DNA of 64,000 nt from Nocardioides albidus. Lineage in GTDB: Bacteria > Actinomycetota > Actinomycetes > Propionibacteriales > Nocardioidaceae. The notes below the pieces were generated by a model. The model was not told the DNA's origin. It worked only from the letters and a program-made list of their open reading frames with translations, and ran no database searches. Numbering within the stretch: position 1 is the first letter of the stretch; each line of letters opens with the position of its first letter. The stretch lies in contig NZ_VDMP01000025.1 of assembly GCF_006335005.1 (NCBI RefSeq), forward strand, positions 450,187 to 514,186, in the 5' to 3' direction. The translations under genes and the position numbers were made by a program. Shown here one piece after another: positions 1 to 9,494 of the stretch.

Positions 1-89
1 TCCGGGGCGTGCAGTTCCACGCCGAGTCGATCCTCACCGAGCGCGGCTTCGACATCGTCCACGACCTGGTGTGCGGCGTCCTGCTGTGA
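1..89 (+). CDS. Class I glutamine amidotransferase domain, C-terminal end only
   Basis: The open frame enters from the left edge and ends at the TGA at 87-89, so only the last 28 codons are visible. They contain VQFHAES, the region holding the His and Glu of the Cys-His-Glu triad of class I glutamine amidotransferases; most such enzymes have FHPES. The gene could be a separate amidotransferase subunit or the tail of a chorismate-using enzyme fused to its amidotransferase (PhzE or TrpEG style). Its stop overlaps the GTG start of the next gene, so the two are translationally coupled. Which enzyme it is cannot be settled from this fragment. Confidence 0.7.
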   Translation, partial: RGVQFHAESILTERGFDIVHDLVCGVLL

Positions 90-664
90 TCGACCCGGAT
101 GTCGTGGTCGTCGACCACCACGACTCCTACACCTGGAACCTCGTGCACCTCGTGGCCGGGGTGACCGGGGTGCTGCCGACGGTCGTCCAGCACGACGAGG
201 TGACGGCCGCCGAGGTGCTGGCGCACGACTTCGTCGTGCTCTCGCCCGGGCCCGGACACCCCGGTGAGGAGCGCGACTTCGCCGTCGGGCGCGAGGTGGT
301 GCTCGCCGGCACCCGCCCCGTGCTCGGGGTCTGCCTCGGCATGCAGGGCATCGTGACGTCGTACGGCGGACAGGTCGACCGCGTGCCCCCGGGACACGGG
401 GTGTTGGCGGACGTCGAGCACGACGGCACGGGACTGTTCGCGGGGATCCCGGACCCGTTCGAGGCGGTCCGCTACCACTCGCTCGCGGCGGTCGCGCTGC
501 CCGACGTGCTGCGGGCCACCGCCGTCGACCGGCACAGCGGGTTGACCATGGCCGTGGAACACGTGACGCTGCCGATCATGGGCGTGCAGTTCCACCCCGA
601 GTCGGTGCTCACCGCGCACGGCGCGCGGCTCGTCGCGAACTTCCTGCGCGCCGGCGCCGCCTGA
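86..664 (+). CDS. pabA: Aminodeoxychorismate synthase glutamine amidotransferase subunit (PabA/TrpG family)
   Basis: Hydrolyses glutamine and passes ammonia to the chorismate-binding partner encoded next door. The 192-residue protein has the family landmarks: the SPGPGHP oxyanion-side loop near residue 53, the nucleophile elbow GVCLGMQ with Cys83, and FHPES with His170 and Glu172. I chose the GTG at 86 because it forms a GTGA overlap with the upstream stop and puts the conserved DHHDSYTWN strand at residue 10; a GTG at 71 would add five unconserved residues. Its stop shares an A with the pabB ATG (TGATG). TrpG function for tryptophan synthesis is also possible, since the subunit is often shared. 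Confidence 0.85.
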   Translation: MIDPDVVVVDHHDSYTWNLVHLVAGVTGVLPTVVQHDEVTAAEVLAHDFVVLSPGPGHPGEERDFAVGREVVLAGTRPVLGVCLGMQGIVTSYGGQVDRVPPGHGVLADVEHDGTGLFAGIPDPFEAVRYHSLAAVALPDVLRATAVDRHSGLTMAVEHVTLPIMGVQFHPESVLTAHGARLVANFLRAGAA

Positions 665-1941
665 TGGTCACCCAGGGCGACCCCGCCGAGGCGTTCGCCC
701 GGATCCAGGCCCGCCACGCCCGCTGCGTCTGGCTCGACGGGGGCGGCGCCCGGGACTGGTCGCGGCGCCGCTCGATGATCGGCTGGCTCGACGACGACGA
801 CGTCTCGCTGACCTATGACGCGGCCCGGCGCGAGGTGACCCGGCACGCCGGCGGGCGCTCGGTCGTCGTCGGCGACGACCCGTTCGAGGTCCTCGAGTCC
901 GAGCTCGCCGCCGGCGATCCCGGTGACCAGTGGTTCGGCTACTTCGGGTACGCCTCCCGCGCCGACCTGCCCGCCGTACCGGACCCCGATCTCCCCGACG
1001 CGGTCTGGCTGCGGCCCTCGCACATCCGGGAGTACGAGCACACCCTGGTCAGGGAATTCATGCACTTGTCAGGGGTTGCAACCCCCGACAAGCGCATGAA
1101 TCCCCGGACGTCCGGGGATTCACGCACCCCCCCGCCCCCCTACGCCGCCGCGTTCGCGACCGTGCAGGAGCACCTCCACGCCGGCAACTCCTACGAGGTC
1201 AACCTCACCCACCGGCTCCGGGTGGACAGTCCGCTCAGCCCGGCGGCGGCGTACCTCCGCCTGCGGGCGCTGAATCCCGCTCCCTATGCGGGCTTCCTCC
1301 AGCACGACGTCGAGGGTGCCCGGGCGTGGCTGCTCAGCTCCTCGCCCGAGAGGTACGCGCTGGTCGACGAGCACCGCGTGCTCGAGACCAAGCCGATCAA
1401 GGGCACGACCTCCCGCGGGAGCACGCCCGCCGACGACGAGCGGGCGCGGGAGCGGTTGGCCACGGACCCGAAGTTCCGCTCCGAGAACCTGATGATCGTC
1501 GACCTGCTCCGCAACGACCTCGCGATGGTCTGCGAGGTCGGCTCGGTCGAGGTCCCGGTGCTGATGGACGTCGAGTCGTACGCCTCGGTGCACCAGCTCG
1601 TCTCGACCGTGCGCGGCCGGCTCCGCCCCGACGTGACCACGGTCGGCGCGCTCAAGGCGCTCTTCCCGGCGGGCTCGATGACGGGGGCGCCCAAGCTGCG
1701 CACGATGGAGATCATCGAGGAGGTCGAGGCGACGCCGCGCGGGGCCTACTCCGGGGCGTTCGGCTGGATCTCCGGCGACGGCCGCGCCGATCTCGGCGTC
1801 GTGATCCGCACGCTGACCACCGCCGGCGACGACTACGTGCTCGGCACCGGCGGCGGCATCACCGTGGCCAGCGAGGTCGCCGAGGAGTGGGCCGAGACGC
1901 AGTGGAAGGCCGCGCGGTTGTTGCAGGCGGTCGATCCCTGA
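664..1941 (+). CDS. pabB: Aminodeoxychorismate synthase component I (PabB), with an in-frame palindromic insert
   Basis: Converts chorismate and ammonia to 4-amino-4-deoxychorismate for p-aminobenzoate and folate. The 425-residue protein has a divergent N-terminal half and a well conserved chorismate-binding half from about residue 160. The motif ETKPIKGTTSRG carries PIKGT, whose Lys is the PabB signature (anthranilate synthases have PIAGT), so PabB is favoured over TrpE. GSMTGAPK and GAYSGAFGW are the other expected blocks. Residues 132-155 are translated from a palindromic DNA element at 1056-1126 that sits in the linker between the halves and keeps the frame. The gene ends at a convergent hairpin at about 1985-2051. 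Confidence 0.88.
   Translation: MVTQGDPAEAFARIQARHARCVWLDGGGARDWSRRRSMIGWLDDDDVSLTYDAARREVTRHAGGRSVVVGDDPFEVLESELAAGDPGDQWFGYFGYASRADLPAVPDPDLPDAVWLRPSHIREYEHTLVREFMHLSGVATPDKRMNPRTSGDSRTPPPPYAAAFATVQEHLHAGNSYEVNLTHRLRVDSPLSPAAAYLRLRALNPAPYAGFLQHDVEGARAWLLSSSPERYALVDEHRVLETKPIKGTTSRGSTPADDERARERLATDPKFRSENLMIVDLLRNDLAMVCEVGSVEVPVLMDVESYASVHQLVSTVRGRLRPDVTTVGALKALFPAGSMTGAPKLRTMEIIEEVEATPRGAYSGAFGWISGDGRADLGVVIRTLTTAGDDYVLGTGGGITVASEVAEEWAETQWKAARLLQAVDP
1056..1126. repeat. Palindromic element inserted inside pabB
   Basis: Two abutting palindromes. The first has 22-bp arms at 1056-1077 and 1080-1101 separated by 2 bp, with two mismatches. The second, 1097-1122, is a perfect 26-bp palindrome centred on GGACGTCC. 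Together they encode an unconserved 24-residue stretch in frame between two PabB domains. The shape resembles the small dispersed palindromes that insert in bacterial reading frames; no second full copy occurs in this window. Confidence 0.75.
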
Positions 1942-1984
1942 CCGGTCTCCAGGCCGGATGTGCCCGTCCGCCGATCGAGGTGCA

Positions 1985-2051
1985 CGAACGATCCACCGTT
2001 CGCGCCGATTCCGGCCAGACGGGTCGGAAGTCCGGTGAACGGTGGATCGTC
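1985..2051. terminator. Convergent hairpin between pabB and the lipoprotein gene
   Basis: GAACGATCCACCGTTC is answered by GAACGGTGGATCGTC about 36 bases later, giving a stem of about 15 bp. The flanking genes converge on it, so it probably ends transcription from both sides. There is no T-run. Confidence 0.6.
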
Positions 2052-2055
2052 GGTG

Positions 2056-2664
2056 TCAGTCCGTGTCCGTGTCCGTGCCCGTGTCCGTGCCGGTGTCGGT
2101 GCCGCTCTCGGCGCCCGCCCCGCTCTCGGCCGCGTGCGCCGACAGCGTGGTGAGCATGGCCTCGACGCCGCGCACGATCCGCCGCTCGGCGTAGGGCGCG
2201 GGATCGACCACGTCGACCTGCTGGACCAGGTCGCCGTTCTGGACGAAGCCGGTGACGTAGAGCTGCTCCTTCGTTGCCTCGACCACGAGCCGCGCATCGT
2301 CGGCCAACGCGATGGCGGGGGTGCGGACGTCGGCGTCGGGCTGCTGGCCCATCCTCTCCCAGGCGTCGTCGAGGGATCCGGGGAAGAGCAGGTAGTTGGA
2401 CGTGACCACCGCGTCGCCGCTGCCTTCGGCCGGCGTGAACCGGCACTCGGGCTTCGTCGGCGTGCCGGCGTGCTCGGTCGCCTCGATGCCGAACTGCGTC
2501 TTCACGAAGGCGGCGTCGAGCACGTCGCACGGGTTCCACAGCGCAGGCGACTCGGTCGGCCGGTGGGGCTTCGCGCCGACCTCGTCACCGCCGCAGCCGG
2601 TCAGGGCCGACGCGGCGAGCGGGGCGAGCAGGACCGTGAGGGTCGTCCGACGCAGGTCAGGCAT
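2056..2664 (-). CDS. Putative lipoprotein with DUF3558-like domain
   Basis: A 202-residue exported protein. Residues 1-24 form a lipoprotein signal ending in the lipobox LTGC, so Cys24 should be lipidated and the protein anchored outside the membrane. The mature part begins with a short acidic linker, then NPCDVLDAAF, which resembles the start of DUF3558 lipoproteins of actinomycetes. The C-terminus is a run of TDTG repeats from a GTGTCC-type tandem repeat in the DNA at 2060-2102. The ATG overlaps the end of the histidine kinase gene by 8 bases, so it is the third gene of the mprAB-like operon. It may take part in the envelope-stress response that MprAB controls in mycobacteria; that is inference. 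No enzymatic motif is visible. Confidence 0.7.
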   Translation of the reverse strand: MPDLRRTTLTVLLAPLAASALTGCGGDEVGAKPHRPTESPALWNPCDVLDAAFVKTQFGIEATEHAGTPTKPECRFTPAEGSGDAVVTSNYLLFPGSLDDAWERMGQQPDADVRTPAIALADDARLVVEATKEQLYVTGFVQNGDLVQQVDVVDPAPYAERRIVRGVEAMLTTLSAHAAESGAGAESGTDTGTDTGTDTDTD

Positions 2665-4081
2665 GGGGGTTGTTCTCCCGTCCGGGCAGCTTGAGTACGA
2701 GGCGTGCGCCGCCGCTGGCGTTGGCCGTCGCCTGGACGGAGCCGGAGTGCCGTTCGGCGACCTGCCGCACGATAGCCAGGCCCAGTCCGGAGCCGGGCAG
2801 GGTGCGGGCGTCGTCGGAGCGCCAGAACCGGTCGAAGACGCGCGTGCGGTCGGCCTCGGCGATGCCCGGACCCTGGTCGTCGACGGTCAGCACGCCGTCG
2901 CTGAGCCGCACGGTGACCCGGCCGCCCTCGGGGCTCCACTTGGCGGCGTTGTCGAGCAGGTTGGTCACCGCCCGCTCCAGCTCGGCGTCCTGGCCGATGA
3001 CCCACCACGGCCGCGTGAACACCTCGAACTCCAGGCCGGGGGCGCGGCGGCGGACCCGCTGCACGGCATGGTCGACCACGTCGGCCAGGTCGACGGGCTC
3101 CACCAGCACGGGCATCGGCTCGTCGCGGGCCAGCTCGGTGAGATCGCCGATGAGGGTGGTGAGCTCCTCCATCTGGGCGCGTACGTCGTCGAGCAGCTCG
3201 TCGCGCGCCTCGGGCGGCAACCCGCGGAGCCCGTCGGGGCTGCGGACGGTCATCGTGAGCAGGTCGATGTTGGTGCGCAGCGCGGTCAGCGGCGTGCGCA
3301 GCTCGTGGCTCGCGTCGGCGACCAGCTGCCGCTGGCGGATCCGGCTCGCGTCGAGCGCCACCAGCAGGTGGTTGAACGACGTCGCCAGCCGAGCCACCTC
3401 GTCGTCGCCCTCGACGGGGAGCGGGGTGAAGTCCTCGGTGCGCGCGATCTCCTCGACCGACGCGCTCAGTCGGCGCACCGGGCGCAGGCCGTTGCTGGCG
3501 ACCGCCCAGCCCGCGAGCCCGGCGACGAGGACACCGAACCCGCCGAAGGCGACGGTGACCCAGCCGAGCCGGCTCAGGGTGCGGTCCTGGTCGGCCAGCG
3601 GCTGGGCGATGATCAGCGCGACGCCGCTCTGCTGGGTCGGGACCGCCACCACCCGGTAGCGGTCGCCGGCGAGCACGATGGTGCGCAGGCTCTGCTCCTG
3701 CTTGCCCTGCGCGACCTCGAGCTCGGACCGGCCGAGCTCCAGGGTCGGCCCTCGGTCGAGGATGCGCAGCGTCCCGCGGTTGTAGTCGAGGATCGCGATC
3801 CGTACGTCGCCCGCGCCCAGCGCCCACGACGGGATGCCCTGCGAGCCGGCCTGGAGCAGGCTGTCGGAGCCGGCGGCCTTGTCGGCGCGGTCGAGCAGCG
3901 CGTTGTCGAGGGTGTCCTGCATCTGCACGCGCGCGGTGAGGTAGGCGCCGACCGCCACCAGGGCGACGGACATGCCGACCGCGATCGTCGTCAGCCAGAT
4001 CACCCGGCTCGCCAGGGAGCGGCGATAGTGCCAGCGTCCGTCGGGGCCCGGGCCCATCGCGAGGCTCCAGGAGGTGGCCAC
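2657..4081 (-). CDS. mprB: Sensor histidine kinase, MprB-like
   Basis: A 474-residue membrane histidine kinase. A first membrane segment lies near residues 26-48, a sensor loop follows, and a second segment lies near 170-195. A HAMP linker comes next, then the H-box DASHELRTPL with the phospho-accepting His, the N-box NLLDNAAKWS, and the G-boxes DQGPGIAEAD and GSGLGLAIV. The start is the GTG at 4081, 12 bases after the regulator stop and with GAGG upstream; the ATG at 4057 is an alternative. The order regulator-kinase and the close likeness of the regulator to MprA suggest an MprAB-type envelope-stress system. The signal it senses is not evident from the sequence. Confidence 0.85.
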   Translation of the reverse strand: MATSWSLAMGPGPDGRWHYRRSLASRVIWLTTIAVGMSVALVAVGAYLTARVQMQDTLDNALLDRADKAAGSDSLLQAGSQGIPSWALGAGDVRIAILDYNRGTLRILDRGPTLELGRSELEVAQGKQEQSLRTIVLAGDRYRVVAVPTQQSGVALIIAQPLADQDRTLSRLGWVTVAFGGFGVLVAGLAGWAVASNGLRPVRRLSASVEEIARTEDFTPLPVEGDDEVARLATSFNHLLVALDASRIRQRQLVADASHELRTPLTALRTNIDLLTMTVRSPDGLRGLPPEARDELLDDVRAQMEELTTLIGDLTELARDEPMPVLVEPVDLADVVDHAVQRVRRRAPGLEFEVFTRPWWVIGQDAELERAVTNLLDNAAKWSPEGGRVTVRLSDGVLTVDDQGPGIAEADRTRVFDRFWRSDDARTLPGSGLGLAIVRQVAERHSGSVQATANASGGARLVLKLPGRENNPHA

Positions 4082-4092
4082 GTCCGCCGTCC

Positions 4093-4806
4093 TCAGGACT
4101 CGGTGGCGCGCAGGACGTATCCGATGCCGCGGACGGTGTGGATCAGGCGCGGCTCGCCCTCGGCCTCGGTCTTGCGGCGCAGGTAGCCGACGTAGACCTC
4201 CAGGGAGTTGGCCGTCGTGGGGAAGTCGTAGCCCCACACCTCCTCGAGGATGAAGCTGCGGTCCAGCACCCGCCGCGGGCGGCGCAGGAACATCTCCAGC
4301 AGGGTGAACTCCGTGCGGGTCAGCTCGATCAGCCGCCCGCCGCGGCGGACCTCCCGCGTCGTGACGTTCATGGTGAGGTCCGCGAAGGTGAGCACCTCCT
4401 CCTCGGCCCCGTCCACGATGGGCGTCACCCGGCGCAGCAGCGCCCGCAGCCGGGCGAGGAGCTCCTCGAGCGCGAACGGCTTCGTCAGGTAGTCGTCGGC
4501 GCCCGCGTCGAGACCCTCCACCCGGTCGCCCACCGCGTCGCGGGCGGTCAGCACCAGGATGGGGACGTCGTTGCCCGCGGCCCGCAGCGCGCGGGTCGCC
4601 TCGAGCCCGTCGAGCTTGGGCATCATCACGTCCATCACCACGACGTCCGGCGCCACGGCACCGATCCCCGCCAGGGCCTCCGCGCCGTCGCCGGCCAGGT
4701 GGACGTCGTAGCCGTTGAAGGCGAGCGAGCGCCGCAGCGACTCCCGCACGGCCCGGTCGTCGTCGACCACGAGGACACGGTGCTGAGGGGTGGCGCGGGC
4801 GGACAC
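4093..4806 (-). CDS. mprA: Response regulator, OmpR/MprA family
   Basis: A 237-residue two-domain regulator. The receiver domain (about residues 9-125) has the acidic pocket DDD at 15-17, the phospho-acceptor Asp59 in [10 protein letters not shown] and the Lys of [10 protein letters not shown] winged-helix DNA-binding domain (about 140-234) ends with [13 protein letters not shown]. The phrases [16 protein letters not shown] and EVWGYDFPT are very close to mycobacterial MprA. The start is a GTG; six bases upstream is CATGAT, a possible -10 box for a leaderless transcript. It heads the three-gene operon with the kinase and lipoprotein genes. MprA in mycobacteria regulates envelope stress and sigma-factor genes; the same role here is inferred. 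Confidence 0.88.
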   Translation of the reverse strand: MSARATPQHRVLVVDDDRAVRESLRRSLAFNGYDVHLAGDGAEALAGIGAVAPDVVVMDVMMPKLDGLEATRALRAAGNDVPILVLTARDAVGDRVEGLDAGADDYLTKPFALEELLARLRALLRRVTPIVDGAEEEVLTFADLTMNVTTREVRRGGRLIELTRTEFTLLEMFLRRPRRVLDRSFILEEVWGYDFPTTANSLEVYVGYLRRKTEAEGEPRLIHTVRGIGYVLRATES

Positions 4807-4863
4807 GCCCCCATCATGGCGGATCGGCCTGAGGGGCGTCTGAGAGCAGCGGCGCCCGGCGGC

Positions 4864-5727
4864 TCAGAGGTAGCGCTGAGCGACCCGGGCCGCGCGGGCG
4901 CCGTACTGGCCGCCGAAGAGGCAGGCGTGGACCAGCAGCGGGAACAGCTGGTGGTAGGCCAGTCGGTCCTCCCAGCCGTCGGTCAGCGGGGCCGCCTCGG
5001 TGTAGGCCGCCATCACCTGCGGCAGCTGGGGCAGCCCGAAGAGGGCGAGCATGGCCAGGTCGACCTCGCGGTGCCCGCCGTACGCCGCCGGGTCGACGAC
5101 GACCACCCGCTCGCCGGCGGTCCACAGGACGTTGCCGTTCCACAGGTCGCCGTGCAGCCGCGAGGGCGGCTCCTCGGGCACGATCGAGGGGGCGCGCGCG
5201 GCCGCGGTCTCGATCAGGTCGGCCTCCTCGGCGCTGAGGATCTCCTTGTCGCGCAGGACCTTGAGGTACGGCGCGATCCGCCGCTCGGCGTGGAACTCCG
5301 CCCAGGTGGGGAGCGGCTGGTTGGGCAGCGGCAGGCGGCCGACGTACCCATCGGCATCGCCGCCGAAGCTGCTCGCCCCGGTCGCGTGGGTGGCGGCGAG
5401 CGCGCGGCCGAACGCGGCGGCCGCCTCCGCGCTGGGCCGTCCGGGCTCGACCCACTCGAGGATCAGGCACTCGGGGTCGACGGCCAGCAACTCGGGGGTC
5501 GCGACGCCGGCGGGCGCCGCCTCGGCCAGCCAGCGCAGACCGGCGGCCTCACGGGCGAAGAACTGCGGCGGTGCGGGGCTGAGGGTCTTGAGGAAGGCGG
5601 TGCGTCCGGTGGACAGGCGCAGCTTGACCGCCGTGCAGATGTCGCCGCCGGCGACCGGTGCGGTCGCGACGACGGCGGAGCCGAGCAGGTGTTCGGCCCG
5701 TCCGGCGACCACCGGCTGCCGTGCCAT
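4864..5727 (-). CDS. Fructosamine kinase family protein
   Basis: A 287-residue kinase-like protein of the fructosamine-3-kinase/aminoglycoside phosphotransferase fold. Members phosphorylate sugar adducts on lysines or related small substrates, promoting deglycation. Visible motifs are the catalytic loop RLHGDLWNGN and the metal-binding DPAAYGGHREVDLAM, both characteristic of this family, and an N-lobe with VKLRLSTGRTAFLKT carrying the ATP-contacting Lys. A purine-rich GGAGGGGGAG stands before the ATG. It follows the mprA start on the same strand but with 57 bases between, so co-transcription is not clear. The true substrate here is unknown. Confidence 0.85.
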   Translation of the reverse strand: MARQPVVAGRAEHLLGSAVVATAPVAGGDICTAVKLRLSTGRTAFLKTLSPAPPQFFAREAAGLRWLAEAAPAGVATPELLAVDPECLILEWVEPGRPSAEAAAAFGRALAATHATGASSFGGDADGYVGRLPLPNQPLPTWAEFHAERRIAPYLKVLRDKEILSAEEADLIETAAARAPSIVPEEPPSRLHGDLWNGNVLWTAGERVVVVDPAAYGGHREVDLAMLALFGLPQLPQVMAAYTEAAPLTDGWEDRLAYHQLFPLLVHACLFGGQYGARAARVAQRYL

Positions 5728-5766
5728 CGGCTCCCCCTCCGTCCGGCCCGTCCGTCGGCCGGTCGG

Positions 5767-6177
5767 TCAGGCCTGGCCCTTGAGCGCGCGCGGGATCTCG
5801 CGTCCCTGCTCGATCGCGCGCTCGGGTGCCTTGACCTTCTTGAAGCTGCGGATCCCGAGGAACACCAGCAGGACGGCGACCAGCACGTAGAAGCCGAACA
5901 CGATGAGGAAGGCCCAGTGCAGGTCGAGGCCCTTGCCGTTCCAGTTGATGAAGTAGGCGATCGCCACCGAGAGCATGATGACCGCGAGCACCAGCACGAA
6001 CAACGCCGCCGCGATCAGGCCGGCGCCGACGCCGCCCGCGGTCACGCTGACCTTCAGCTCCGACTTCGCGAGCTGGATCTCCTTGCGCATGATCGTGGAG
6101 AAGTCCGTCTGGGCGTCCTTGATGAGACGTCCGATGGTGGGCTCTTCCCCAGTGACGGTGCGCTGTTCGGTGGCCAT
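5767..6177 (-). CDS. Phage-holin family (actinobacterial holin-X) membrane protein
   Basis: A 136-residue protein with a cytoplasmic helical N-terminus (residues 1-45), two strong membrane segments (about 47-75 and 85-112) and a basic tail with RSFKKVKAPERA. This layout matches the small chromosomal holin-X family of actinomycetes, whose members are housekeeping membrane proteins and not evidence of a prophage; no phage genes lie nearby. Their function is not established. The ATG at 6177 is preceded by TAAGGT at a distance of 7 bases, suggesting a leaderless transcript. The gene is divergent from nhaA. Confidence 0.75.
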   Translation of the reverse strand: MATEQRTVTGEEPTIGRLIKDAQTDFSTIMRKEIQLAKSELKVSVTAGGVGAGLIAAALFVLVLAVIMLSVAIAYFINWNGKGLDLHWAFLIVFGFYVLVAVLLVFLGIRSFKKVKAPERAIEQGREIPRALKGQA

Positions 6178-6184
6178 GCGGTCG

Positions 6185-6190
6185 ACCTTA
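6185..6190 (-). promoter_or_regulatory. -10 box (TAAGGT) for the holin-X gene, leaderless type
   Basis: TAAGGT ends 7 bases before the ATG at 6177, the spacing expected when transcription begins at or next to the start codon. No Shine-Dalgarno-like sequence lies between. Confidence 0.5.
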
Positions 6191-6279
6191 CCGACCCCGC
6201 TAGGGTGGAGCACAGGTGAGCCGGGAAGTCTGGTCGGCATGTGAACGGCCCTGCCCGCACGACGCCAGGAGAATCCTCC

Positions 6280-7686
<1,407 letters not shown>

Positions 7687-8374
7687 ACGGCGTCGAGCTC
7701 GATCTCCTCGCCACCCGTCCCGTGGCTCCACGTCCCTCCGACGGGTCCGGTGAGGGTGAGGCGGTACGGCGCACCGTGGCGCTGCGCCCACTCGGCGACC
7801 ACGTCGGCGATGATCCGGCCGTCGTGCTCGGCGGTCAGTCGCATCTCGGTGTCGGTCGCGAGAGCGATGTCGCTGCGGTGCATCCAGGTGTCGCGCGTCA
7901 GGATCACGTCGACCATGTATCCGAGGGCCCAGCTCTCCTCGACGCCCTGGACCACCTGCGGCATGCCGATGTCCCGGCGCCGGAGGAAGGAGGGCGCCAT
8001 CCGGCGCGCCCGAGCCGCTCGCCGCCCGGCTCGGCGGGCGTCCGCGACGAGCCGCTCCGGGCTGTGTCCGGAGCGTTCGCGCACCTGGAGGGCGGTCAGG
8101 GCGTCGATGAACGCGATGCCCTGGGCGGCAGCCTCGGTGCCGGCGATCCTCTGCTGCCGTCTCCCCTCGCGGATGCCGGCCATCATCTCGGCCATGCCCA
8201 CGACGTGCGCCGTCATCTGGCGCACGTCCCAGGCCGGGCAGGCGGTGGGTCGGGTCCACGCCTCCGGGGCGAGGCCGCCGACCGCGTCGGCGAAGCGGCG
8301 GTACTCCTCGGCGGCGAGGACCATCGCCGTCCGGTGGTCGAGGGCGGGGCGACGGAGGTCGCGATAGGTGGTGA

Positions 8375-9013
8375 TCATGGCCGTGCTCGTCTCTTGGTGG
8401 AGGCCCTGCGGGCGGTGCGATGGGGGATGCCGCCGGCGTCCGCCCACATATCGGTGGCCCGTTCGAGGAGCCGCGAGAAACGGTCCCCACCCGGGTCGTT
8501 GGCCAACTGCTGGTCGATGAGGCCGCCCAGGAGGGAGACCCAGATGTCGAAGTCGGCGCGGTCGGTCACCCCGAGGGCGCCGAACGTCTCCACCCCGCGC
8601 TCGAGGACGCGCACCGCCGGCGCGTAGGACTCGGCGGTGGGCTCGAACCCGGGGATGGTGCGGTGGTTCATCAGCTGGTAGCGAGCAGGGTCCGCGACGG
8701 AGAAGTCGAAGAAGACGCGGGCGATCAACCGGATCGCATCGCGCGGATGCGTGGGCAGGGGATCCAGCTCCCGGCTCACGTGCTCCTCGTAGGCGAGCCA
8801 GGAGTCGGCGTACATCGCGTCGTAGATGGCGAGCTTGGAGTCGAAGTGGGAGTACAGCGACGGCGGCTGCATCCCCACCGTCCGGGCGATGTCGCGCAGC
8901 GTGATCCCGGCGACCCCGACCTCCCGCGCCTGCCTCCAAGCGGCGTCCAGGATCTCGCGACGGGTTGCCTCACGCCGTTCGGCAATCCTATTGCGATTCG
9001 AACTGCCTAACAT
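8375..9013 (-). CDS. TetR family transcriptional regulator
   Basis: A 212-residue one-component repressor. The N-terminal helix-turn-helix spans about residues 15-62, with GITLRDIARTVGMQPPSLYSHF as its core. The ligand-binding part includes FFDFSVADPARYQLM and a WxxxxGLI-type helix, as in the TetR_C_33-like group. It overlaps the downstream enzyme gene by 4 bases. The ATG at 9013 lies inside a palindrome (9006-9020) and has no Shine-Dalgarno site, so translation may start on a leaderless transcript; a later start is possible but would trim the DNA-binding arm. Autoregulation is likely. Confidence 0.85.
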   Translation of the reverse strand: MLGSSNRNRIAERREATRREILDAAWRQAREVGVAGITLRDIARTVGMQPPSLYSHFDSKLAIYDAMYADSWLAYEEHVSRELDPLPTHPRDAIRLIARVFFDFSVADPARYQLMNHRTIPGFEPTAESYAPAVRVLERGVETFGALGVTDRADFDIWVSLLGGLIDQQLANDPGGDRFSRLLERATDMWADAGGIPHRTARRASTKRRARP

Positions 9014-9020
9014 AGTTAGG
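9006..9020. promoter_or_regulatory. Probable TetR operator (CCTAAC-ATA-GTTAGG)
   Basis: A palindrome with two perfect 6-bp arms and a 3-bp centre sits over the tetR start codon, in the gap between divergent genes. Its position suits autorepression by the adjacent TetR protein. It is AT-rich compared with its surroundings. Confidence 0.5.
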
Positions 9021-9077
9021 AGAATGCGCCCGCGCGGACGCGGCTGTCAAGAGCCGAGCGGGTGAGAGGATGGGCCG

Positions 9078-9494
9078 GTGGAAGGACGCGCGCCCCCTCG
9101 GCCCTACCAGGGCTTCGCCTGGATCGTGCCGCTCTTCGCGCTGGTGGCGGCCGCGAACGTGCACCAGCACCAGGACGCCGGCCGTGCGCCCTATGCGGTG
9201 CTGGGTGTCGCCGGGGGTGCGGCGTGGCAACTGCTCGACCGGCGGGACCTCGCCGCCCGGCTGACCTGGCCGGTCGTGTTCGCCGGCGCGGCGCTCGTCC
9301 TCGCGCTGGCCGCGAACGAGCCGCTCGTGCTGGGCGACACGGCGGCGCAGACGCAAGGACGGCTGATCTTCGCCTTCGGCGTCCTGTCCGGGCTGGTCCT
9401 CACCGAGGACGTCCTGCGCTGGCGCGACGGCCGCGCCGCGCGGCTCAGCCCCGAGGAAGGACCTGCGACGACCCGAGGAACCGCTCGACCGTGA
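9078..9494 (+). CDS. Small membrane protein, unknown function
   Basis: A 138-residue protein with about four membrane segments (roughly 14-28, 38-55, 62-80 and 92-112) and a charged C-terminus. GAGAGG lies 9 bases before the GTG. I do not recognise a family. It is divergent from tetR and its last 50 bases overlap the convergent PPOX-fold gene, so the final residues should be treated with care. Hydrophobic segments and actinobacterial codon use support it as a real gene rather than a shadow. Confidence 0.6.
   Translation: MEGRAPPRPYQGFAWIVPLFALVAAANVHQHQDAGRAPYAVLGVAGGAAWQLLDRRDLAARLTWPVVFAGAALVLALAANEPLVLGDTAAQTQGRLIFAFGVLSGLVLTEDVLRWRDGRAARLSPEEGPATTRGTARP

Noticed and set aside
2396-4186. 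Long plus-strand open frame of 596 codons over the mprB region
   Set aside because: It is the high-GC shadow of the kinase gene; its translation is Arg-, Gly- and Ala-rich with no domain, while the minus strand encodes a complete histidine kinase.
5767-6177. Prophage marker from the holin-family gene
   Set aside because: The holin-X family is a common chromosomal protein in actinomycetes and no other phage gene is nearby.
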